In this document: positions 1 to 4,690 of the stretch, in pieces | Numbering within the stretch: the stretch's first letter is position 1 | Layout: the number at the start of each line of letters is the position of its first letter | Assembly (NCBI GenBank): GCA_035380045.1 | Contig: DAOSWM010000083.1 | Coordinates: 1 to 10,744 of the forward strand | DNA from: DAOSWM01 sp035380045 | GTDB taxonomy: Bacteria; Bacteroidota; Bacteroidia; Bacteroidales; Tenuifilaceae | DNA: 10,744 bases | Direction: 5' to 3' | The notes under the pieces: model-generated | What the model saw: the letters and a program-made list of their open reading frames with translations, nothing else | What the model was told of the DNA's origin: nothing | Databases searched by the model: none | Position numbers and translations under genes: made by a program

Positions 1-6
1 CAACCG

Positions 7-69
7 TTTTTTTATTGCCCTTACCTCTCGCTCAAACAGAGTTTGGCTCGGGTATGGGCAATAAAAAAA
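7..69. repeat. Long imperfect palindrome next to the tRNA-Ser terminator
   Basis: The 14-base arm at 7-20 (seven T, then ATTGCCC) is the exact reverse complement of 56-69. Inside it, after one T-T mismatch, TACC (22-25) faces GGTA (51-54). A further inner stem, CAAAC against GTTTG, sits near the centre around 33-45. The whole 63 nt could fold as one long hairpin on either strand. The T-run lies in the 5' arm on both strands, so this is not a normal bidirectional terminator. The minus-strand T-run at 63-69 also serves as the U-tract of the tRNA terminator. The T-run at 7-13 could be the U-tract of a plus-strand terminator whose stem lies left of the window, but that cannot be seen. Confidence 0.7.
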
Positions 70-87
70 TCCCGCCTTACGGCGGGA
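62..87 (-). terminator. Intrinsic terminator of the tRNA-Ser gene
   Basis: Read on the minus strand, a perfect 7-bp stem (TCCCGCC paired with GGCGGGA) with a GTAA tetraloop is followed by a run of seven T. It begins 11 nt beyond the encoded CCA of the tRNA, which is the expected place to stop a single-gene tRNA transcript. The T-run is shared with the palindrome on its left. Confidence 0.88.
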
Positions 88-98
88 CTTAATTATTT

Positions 99-188
99 TG
101 GCGGAGAAAGAGGGATTCGAACCCCCGGTACCCTCGCAGGTACAACGGTTTTCAAGACCGCCGCATTCGACCACTCTGCCATTTCTCC
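99..188 (-). tRNA. tRNA-Ser (anticodon UGA)
   Basis: The minus strand reads a complete class II tRNA. The acceptor stem GGAGAAA (188-182) pairs with TTTCTCC, followed by discriminator G (102) and a genome-encoded CCA (101-99). The anticodon stem GCGGT/ACCGT encloses the loop CTTGAAA, giving anticodon TGA at 154-152, which reads UCA and related serine codons. A long variable arm forms a 5-bp stem (GTACC/GGTAC), the hallmark of tRNA-Ser, -Leu and -Tyr. The T arm carries the standard TTCGAAT loop on a five-pair stem with one G-T. Length is 87 nt plus CCA. It has its own promoter (194-224) and terminator (62-87), so it is probably a stand-alone transcript. No integrase or attachment-site duplication is visible beside it. 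Confidence 0.97.
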
Positions 189-193
189 GGGCG

Positions 194-224
194 CAAAGGT
201 AGATTCTTTTTTTAATTTTTCAAA
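194..224 (-). promoter_or_regulatory. Bacteroidota-type promoter of tRNA-Ser
   Basis: On the minus strand, TTTG (224-221), exactly 19 nt of spacer and TACCTTTG (201-194) match the Bacteroidota housekeeping consensus of TTTG near -33 and TAnnTTTG near -7. The -7 box ends 5 nt before the first base of the mature tRNA (188), so the 5' leader would be very short or absent. Confidence 0.85.
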
Positions 225-316
225 TACCTTAAAAAAAAAATGAATTTTATTTGTGTTTTGTTTGTTTTTATTAGTTTTTTTTCAATAATTTAGCGTTGTT
301 TAATAAAAAAGTTAAG

Positions 317-332
317 TTTTTTTTAAAAAAAA
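317..332. other. T8A8 tract in the hup upstream region
   Basis: Eight T followed directly by eight A lie inside the A/T-rich spacer between the tRNA and the HU gene. The tract ends about 30 bases before the -33 box of the proposed hup promoter. Such tracts are stiff, have narrow minor grooves and can act as UP-like elements or nucleoid-protein sites. Any role here is inference. The rest of the 189-440 spacer shows homopolymer runs and two promoter boxes but no reading frame I believe. Confidence 0.4.
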
Positions 333-362
333 GCGTACAAACCATCAATTTTTTTATATTTG

Positions 363-393
363 CTTGTAAAACCTAATAAATACGCTATATTTG
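363..393 (+). promoter_or_regulatory. Probable promoter of the HU gene
   Basis: CTTG (363-366), a 19-nt spacer and TATATTTG (386-393) fit the Bacteroidota promoter form with one mismatch in the -33 box. Transcription would begin near 400, giving a leader of about 40 nt. A second TATATTTG at 355-362 lacks a recognisable -33 partner and is the weaker candidate. Confidence 0.7.
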
Positions 394-440
394 TCAAGTT
401 AAGGACAACTAACTATTTCTAACCCTAAAAATTAAGTATT

Positions 441-713
441 ATGAACAAAGCTCAATTAATTGATGCAATTGCTGCTGAAGCTAAATTAACAAAGGCCGAT
501 GCTAAAAAAGCTCTTGACGCATTCGTTAAGACTACCTCTGGTGCATTAAAAAAAGGTGACAGAGTAGCTCTTGTTGGTTTTGGTTCTTTCTCAGTATCGA
601 AGAGGAACGCAAGAACAGGTCGTAACCCACAAACTGGAAAACCTATCACCATCAAAGCTAAAAAGGTTGTTAAGTTCAAGTCAGGAAGCGATCTAAACGG
701 ATCAGTTCAATAA
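441..713 (+). CDS. HU-family histone-like DNA-binding protein
   Basis: A 90-residue protein with the full-length HU/IHF fold and the usual length for the family. The N-terminal helical dimerisation part (about 1-40) is followed by the GFGSF signature (46-50) and the DNA-binding beta arm (about 51-75), which holds R-N-P with the intercalating proline at residue 63 and the conserved TGKPI. It matches HU better than IHF subunits, but Bacteroidota carry several HU paralogues, so no exact symbol is assigned. HU binds and bends DNA non-specifically and compacts the nucleoid as a homo- or heterodimer. The start is the ATG preceded by A/T-rich sequence without a Shine-Dalgarno. The gene has a good upstream promoter and a strong terminator (726-765), so it looks monocistronic and highly expressed. 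Confidence 0.96.
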   Translation: MNKAQLIDAIAAEAKLTKADAKKALDAFVKTTSGALKKGDRVALVGFGSFSVSKRNARTGRNPQTGKPITIKAKKVVKFKSGSDLNGSVQ

Positions 714-725
714 ATTGCATTTATT

Positions 726-765
726 AAATAAAGGGGATCCTAAATTCGGATCCCCTTTATTTTTT
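726..765 (+). terminator. Strong intrinsic terminator of the HU gene
   Basis: A perfect 15-bp stem (726-740 against 748-762) with GGGGATCC at its core and a 7-nt loop (741-747) runs into a T-rich tract (756-765). It lies 12 nt after the HU stop codon and only 35 nt before the trmH start, so it should insulate the two genes unless there is readthrough. Confidence 0.92.
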
Positions 766-800
766 GTACCAACTCCATTCTTCTAAAGCCTTCCAACATA

Positions 801-1520
801 ATGCTTCCCTCTGAACAAAGCCCAAGTATTAAACGTTTGCTGGTTGAACACCTTTCTCAATTTTTGCTTGAAAGGAGATTTGAAGCCCTAAAATCTGCCC
901 TTAACAACCGAACCCGATACCTTACGGTTGTTCTCGAGGATATTTTCCAGTCGCAGAATGCCAGCGCTGTTCTTAGAACGTGTGAGTGCTTTGGAATTCA
1001 AGATGTACATATCATTGAAAACCAGAATAGGTTCAACCTGAATCCAAGGGTTGTGTTGGGGTCTTCGAAATGGCTTACCATTAATCGATACAAAGCTCCA
1101 GAATTTTCAACAATCGATGCCATTCAACACTTAAAGAATGAAGGGTATCGTATTGTTGCCACTTCGCCTCATATAAATGATAGCACTTTAAGCCAATTCG
1201 AACTAGGAAAGGGAAAGGCTGCACTTGTGTTTGGAACCGAACTAACCGGCTTGTCGCAAACCGTTATGGATAATGCCGATGAGTTTATGTATATTCCAAT
1301 GCTTGGACTAACCGAAAGTCTTAACATATCAGTTTCTGCTGCTGTTTGTATCCACTATCTTACTAATAAACTGAGGCTTTTTGGCCAGGATTTTTCGCTT
1401 TCCGAAAGCGAAAAGGACGAGTTGATGTATCAGTGGCTAAAACTGAGTGTAAAAAGTGCAAATGCACTTGAAAAAAGGTTTCTTAAGTCGTTGAACGAGA
1501 ATGAAAGGCTAAAAAAATAG
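801..1520 (+). CDS. trmH: TrmH-type tRNA (guanosine-2'-O)-methyltransferase (SPOUT family)
   Basis: A 239-residue SpoU/TrmH-class methyltransferase, expected to methylate the ribose 2'-OH of a tRNA guanosine (position 18 in the D loop for TrmH) using S-adenosylmethionine. A basic N-terminal helical segment (about 10-40, including ERRFEALKSALNNRTRYL) resembles the TrmH N-terminus. Motif 1 is QNASAVLRT (52-60), with the conserved N53 and the catalytic-type R59. Motif 2 is FGTELTGL (144-151) with E147. Motif 3 is IPMLGLTESLNISVSAA (165-181) with N175. Motifs 2 and 3 form the knotted SAM site. E. coli TrmH is 229 residues, so the length fits. I prefer TrmH over rRNA-specific RlmB because there is no separate L30e-like N-terminal domain and the N-terminus matches TrmH. 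The target nucleotide is inferred from the family. No clear promoter lies in the 35 nt after the HU terminator. Confidence 0.88.
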   Translation: MLPSEQSPSIKRLLVEHLSQFLLERRFEALKSALNNRTRYLTVVLEDIFQSQNASAVLRTCECFGIQDVHIIENQNRFNLNPRVVLGSSKWLTINRYKAPEFSTIDAIQHLKNEGYRIVATSPHINDSTLSQFELGKGKAALVFGTELTGLSQTVMDNADEFMYIPMLGLTESLNISVSAAVCIHYLTNKLRLFGQDFSLSESEKDELMYQWLKLSVKSANALEKRFLKSLNENERLKK

Positions 1521-1551
1521 GTTTTCATCTGAAGGCTATTCATTTTTTTCT

Positions 1552-1559
1552 TAACTTCG
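1552..1559 (+). promoter_or_regulatory. Weak candidate -7 box ahead of the response regulator gene
   Basis: TAACTTCG matches TAnnTTTG at all but one fixed position and would give a leader of about 11 nt. No TTTG is seen at the -33 spacing. Cotranscription from trmH (56-nt gap, no terminator seen) is the alternative. Confidence 0.3.
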
Positions 1560-1576
1560 GCGTATAATTTTTTGCT

Positions 1577-2284
1577 ATGAAGTGTATTATTGTTGACGAT
1601 GATGAAATGTCGAGAAGGTTGCTTGAAGATTACGTTAGTAAAACTAACTTCCTGATACTCTCGAATTCATTTTCAAATGCCATCGACGCTATAAATTTCG
1701 TTGGTGAGGGCAATGAAGTAAACCTCATTTTCCTCGACATAGAAATGCCTGAAATGACGGGGATTGAGTTTCTAAACACGCTAGCTCTACCTCCACAGGT
1801 CATAATTGTTTCCTCGAAGGAGAAGTATGCCGTTGATGCGTTCGACTATGATGTTACCGACTATCTGCTCAAACCTATTAACTATGCCCGTTTCTTCAAG
1901 GCGGTGAGCAAAGCTTCTGAGAATTTCAATAAATCCAAGAATGTTGTTGATGGCGACAAGGAAATTTTTATCAAAAAAAGTAATGCGCTGGTAAAAATTA
2001 AGTATAATGACATTTTGTGGGTTGAAGCTCTTGAAAACTATGTTGTAATAAACACCGTGAACGATAAGTTCACAATCCATTTTACAATGAAGTCGATTGA
2101 AACTCAACTTCCCGATTCCATGTTTAAAAGGGTTCACCGTTCCTTCATTGTTAACATAAAACACATTTTTAGCATTGAGGATAACTCAATTATTGTAAAA
2201 ACTTCGGAAGGAAAGAAGAGTATCCCAATTGGAAAGTCATACCGCGACAAGTTACTGCGAGAAATAAATCTTATGAACAAGTAA
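1577..2284 (+). CDS. LytTR-family response regulator
   Basis: A 235-residue two-domain regulator of the LytR/AlgR type. The receiver domain (about 1-118) has the acidic pocket D7-D8-D9, the phosphoacceptor D54 in FLDIEMPEMTG, S79 at the switch position and K99 in DYLLKP, so all phosphorelay residues are present. The LytTR DNA-binding domain (about 128-232) shows the expected FIKK..., DILWVEALENYV and FKRVHRSFIVN segments. LytTR regulators bind direct repeats upstream of their targets and in Bacteroidota are usually paired with a membrane histidine kinase of the LytS/YpdA class. No kinase is encoded in the window, so this is an orphan here. The next gene starts 11 nt downstream, suggesting cotranscription with the aminotransferase. 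Target genes are unknown. Confidence 0.93.
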   Translation: MKCIIVDDDEMSRRLLEDYVSKTNFLILSNSFSNAIDAINFVGEGNEVNLIFLDIEMPEMTGIEFLNTLALPPQVIIVSSKEKYAVDAFDYDVTDYLLKPINYARFFKAVSKASENFNKSKNVVDGDKEIFIKKSNALVKIKYNDILWVEALENYVVINTVNDKFTIHFTMKSIETQLPDSMFKRVHRSFIVNIKHIFSIEDNSIIVKTSEGKKSIPIGKSYRDKLLREINLMNK

Positions 2285-2295
2285 AAAATATTTTA

Positions 2296-3483
2296 ATGAC
2301 TGAAAACAAAGACCTATTCCTTAGGTTTTTAGCGCAAACATCAGACTCTCCCCTTCAGCTAGAAATTGAGAAAGCCGAGGGGGTTTATCTTTTCGGTGCG
2401 AAAGGGAAACGATATATTGATTTAATTTCCGGAATATCGGTTAGCAATGTAGGACATTCGCACCCAAGGGTTGTTGATGCCATTTCACAGCAAGCCGCAC
2501 GCTACATGCACCTGATGGTTTACGGCGAGTACATTCAATACCCACAGGTAAGGTTAGCCAGCCGGATGGCTGAAATATTACCTTCAAACCTATCGAATAG
2601 TTACTTCGTAAACTCTGGAAGTGAAGCCGTAGAAGGTGCGCTTAAGCTTGCCAAGCGATATACTGGCCGTAGCCAAATAGTTGCATTCAAAAATGCATAC
2701 CATGGAGGTACTCACGGTGCGCTAAGTGTTATGGGGAACGAGGAGCAGAAGAGAGCGTTTCGTCCGTTGTTACCTGATATTCATAATGTTGAATTTAATG
2801 ATTTTGACGAAATTCAAAGTATTACCGAAAAAACTGCTTGCGTAATTGTTGAACCGGTTCAAGCTGAGGCAGGAGTTCGTGTTCCCAAAGTCGGTTTTCT
2901 GGATGCGCTAAGAAAAAGGTGTACTGAAGTTGGAGCACTGCTAATCTTCGACGAGATTCAAACCGGCATGGGGAGAACCGGCGAAATGTTTGCATTTCAA
3001 AAATACAAAGTAGTCCCCGATGTATTGCTACTGGCAAAAGCATTTGGAGGCGGAATGCCACTTGGCGCTTTTATTTCATCGAAGGATATAATGAGTTGTC
3101 TCACAAAGAATCCAATACTGGGGCATATAACAACCTTCGGTGGGCATCCGGTTTCGTGCGCTGCATCGCTTGCTGCTATGGATATTCTACAAGAGGAGGC
3201 GTTGGTTCAGCAGGTACAAAACAAGGAGGTTTTATTCAAAGAAAAATTGGCAAAACATCCTGCTGTTAGGGAATTCCGTTCTTCGGGCTTAATAATGGCC
3301 CTTGAGCTGGGTAGCTTTGAACTAGTGGAAAAAACCATTAAGAGCTGTCTTCAGCAAGGAGTAATAACCGATTGGTTCCTGTTCTGTAACACAGCAGTAC
3401 GTATTGCACCGCCATTGGTAATTAGTGAGGAAGAGATAGATTTAGCCTGCGAGGCTATTCTTTCTGCTCTCGATTCTCTTTAG
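2296..3483 (+). CDS. Class III PLP-dependent aminotransferase (acetylornithine/ornithine aminotransferase-like)
   Basis: A 395-residue fold-type I PLP enzyme of the length usual for acetylornithine and ornithine aminotransferases. Visible motifs are GHSHP (53-57), NSGSEA (106-111) for phosphate binding, YHGG (135-138) for ring stacking, EPVQAEAG (186-193), FDEIQTGMGRTG (218-229) with D219 contacting the PLP pyridine nitrogen, LLAKAFGGGMPLGAF (245-259) with the Schiff-base lysine K248, and TTFGGHP (279-285). It transfers an amino group between an omega-amino donor and 2-oxoglutarate or another oxo acid. The substrate cannot be read from the motifs. No other arginine-pathway gene is adjacent, so calling it argD or rocD would be a guess. 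It follows the LytTR gene by 11 nt, and its last 29 bases overlap the convergent DUF6132 gene. Confidence 0.9.
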   Translation: MTENKDLFLRFLAQTSDSPLQLEIEKAEGVYLFGAKGKRYIDLISGISVSNVGHSHPRVVDAISQQAARYMHLMVYGEYIQYPQVRLASRMAEILPSNLSNSYFVNSGSEAVEGALKLAKRYTGRSQIVAFKNAYHGGTHGALSVMGNEEQKRAFRPLLPDIHNVEFNDFDEIQSITEKTACVIVEPVQAEAGVRVPKVGFLDALRKRCTEVGALLIFDEIQTGMGRTGEMFAFQKYKVVPDVLLLAKAFGGGMPLGAFISSKDIMSCLTKNPILGHITTFGGHPVSCAASLAAMDILQEEALVQQVQNKEVLFKEKLAKHPAVREFRSSGLIMALELGSFELVEKTIKSCLQQGVITDWFLFCNTAVRIAPPLVISEEEIDLACEAILSALDSL

Positions 3484-3679
3484 AGCGGGTGTCGAATAGG
3501 AGCAGGCCTCCAAAGGCCATTCCAATTAGTGTGCTGCGAACTGGGTCGGCCCACATAGGACACGAACCTCCCCTACATCCAATAAAATGGTAGTACGCGT
3601 AGCCTAAGGCTCCGCCAATTAGAAGTCCCAGCAAAAAACGTACAGAAAATATTTTCTTAATAAAACCGTTAAAATTCAT
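3455..3679 (-). CDS. DUF6132-like small membrane protein
   Basis: A 74-residue protein with two hydrophobic segments (about 13-33 and 46-62) joined by a short loop carrying CRGGSCP, with cysteines 35 and 40. A charged C-terminal tail (DTRSKENREQKE) follows. The glycine-rich first helix (GGALGYAYY), the GC...CP loop and the ST-G second helix match my memory of the DUF6132 family in Bacteroidota, whose function is not known. The two cysteines in a short loop suggest a disulfide or metal and redox role, but this is inference. The start ATG at 3679 lies about 25 nt after a TATATTTG box on the same strand. The 3' end overlaps the aminotransferase gene by 29 nt tail to tail, so each mRNA would carry antisense to the other. 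Confidence 0.82.
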   Translation of the reverse strand: MNFNGFIKKIFSVRFLLGLLIGGALGYAYYHFIGCRGGSCPMWADPVRSTLIGMAFGGLLLFDTRSKENREQKE

Positions 3680-3691
3680 AGCAACTATAAC

Positions 3692-3699
3692 TATTTTTG
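3692..3699 (+). promoter_or_regulatory. Candidate -7 box for the secreted protein gene at 3737
   Basis: TATTTTTG fits TAnnTTTG and would start transcription near 3706, about 31 nt before the ATG. No TTTG is present at the -33 position. It forms the left arm of a near-symmetric A/T element whose right arm is the minus-strand box at 3711-3718. Confidence 0.45.
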
Positions 3700-3710
3700 A
3701 AATTAATTTT

Positions 3711-3718
3711 CAAATATA
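3711..3718 (-). promoter_or_regulatory. Candidate -7 box for the DUF6132 gene
   Basis: CAAATATA on the plus strand reads TATATTTG on the minus strand, an exact TAnnTTTG. Transcription would begin near 3704, about 25 nt before the DUF6132 start codon. The -33 position lacks a clear TTTG. Confidence 0.5.
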
Positions 3719-3736
3719 ACATCTAAATATCTATAT

Positions 3737-4687
3737 ATGTTCATGCGTTTTGGTTTAGTTTTATTTTTTATTAGTTATTTCTCAGTTTTTCAACTATTTG
3801 CTCAAAGCATGGGAACTAACGACTTGTTGGCCGCTGAGGACTCGTTAAAAAAAATGGTTGGGAGAATTGTTGAGGAGGAAAATTTTGAAAGGAAGTTGGA
3901 TTTAAATATCCTGTTTAAAGATTACTTTACACAGGTTCTGAGCCGAAGCGAATCGTTCGGTTACCCCTTTGATTCTCTTAAGAATATTGGTAAGCTAAAG
4001 TCGAACGATGAAAAGGTAAGGATTTTTACATGGAACATTCCACAACTTCGGGGAGAGCACAAGTATTTTGGATTTATTCAATACATGGCAAAAGATTCCG
4101 TTCTACTTTTTGAGCTAACTGATGGCAGGGATTCAATGGTGGATGCCCAGAATGAGATTAATGACCCAGATAAGTGGCATGGAGCCCTCTACTACCATGT
4201 TAAGCAGGTTGAAAATAATGGGAAAGTTTACTATACGTTGCTTGGAGCCGATTTTAACAACCTGTTCTCGGCAAAGAAGTTAATTGATGTGCTTTGGTTC
4301 TCCGAAACGGGTGAACCAAAATTTGGTGCGCCCATTTTCAATATTAGAAACCATATAATTTCAAGGGTAATATTTGAATACTCAGCAAGGGCTACCATGG
4401 TTTTGAACTATTCCAACGAAGTTGGAATGATTGTTTTCGACCATCTTTCGCCCACTCGCCCCGATTTGGCAGGAAACTACCAGTTTTACGGTCCCGATTT
4501 TACGCACGATGGTTTCCGTTTTGAAGATGGATACTGGTTTTACTATGCCAATGTTGATGTACGGAACTCACAGCCGGAAACCATTGCAACACCTGTTACG
4601 CCCCCTGAAGAGAATCCGGAGCCGGGTTTCCTGTACCGAAGCAACCTTGAAGTTCGAGAGAAATTGGGGAAAAAAGAGGTTGAATAA
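3737..4687 (+). CDS. Secreted protein of unknown function
   Basis: A 316-residue protein that I cannot assign to a named family. It begins with a signal peptide: a short basic start (MFMRF), a hydrophobic core (about 6-21) and a likely cleavage site at LFA-Q near residue 22, so the mature protein is probably periplasmic or outer-membrane associated. No lipobox cysteine or further membrane helix is visible. The mature part is rich in aromatic residues and alternating beta-like patterns, with recognisable blocks FTWNIPQLRGEHKYFGFIQY (about 97-116), WHGALYYHV (about 148-156) and YYTLLGADFN (about 165-174). I recall similar blocks in hypothetical proteins of other Bacteroidota, without a known role. 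The C-terminal 35 residues are proline- and glutamate-rich. A second in-frame ATG lies two codons in and could be the true start. It ends 3 nt from the convergent SpoIID-domain gene. Confidence 0.85.
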   Translation: MFMRFGLVLFFISYFSVFQLFAQSMGTNDLLAAEDSLKKMVGRIVEEENFERKLDLNILFKDYFTQVLSRSESFGYPFDSLKNIGKLKSNDEKVRIFTWNIPQLRGEHKYFGFIQYMAKDSVLLFELTDGRDSMVDAQNEINDPDKWHGALYYHVKQVENNGKVYYTLLGADFNNLFSAKKLIDVLWFSETGEPKFGAPIFNIRNHIISRVIFEYSARATMVLNYSNEVGMIVFDHLSPTRPDLAGNYQFYGPDFTHDGFRFEDGYWFYYANVDVRNSQPETIATPVTPPEENPEPGFLYRSNLEVREKLGKKEVE

Positions 4688-4690
4688 CTG

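Noticed and set aside
99..188. tRNA-Ser as an integration hotspot or island boundary
   Set aside because: No integrase, no duplicated tRNA 3' end and no foreign-looking genes are in the window.
43..243. Plus-strand reading frame of 66 codons across the tRNA-Ser locus
   Set aside because: It is the antisense of the tRNA and its flanks. The GIRTPG-like string is the well-known false translation of a tRNA T arm.
355..362. TATATTTG as the main hup promoter
   Set aside because: No TTTG-like box lies at the right distance upstream. The second TATATTTG at 386-393 has a CTTG at exactly 19 nt.
452..679. Minus-strand reading frame opposite the HU gene
   Set aside because: It lies wholly inside a clear HU coding sequence and has no family resemblance.
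1521..1576. Possible terminator between trmH and the LytTR gene
   Set aside because: There is a T-run at about 1542-1550 but no stable stem in front of it.
1787..2164. 125-codon minus-strand frame within the response regulator
   Set aside because: The opposite strand encodes an intact REC-LytTR protein with all key residues. This is an antisense shadow.
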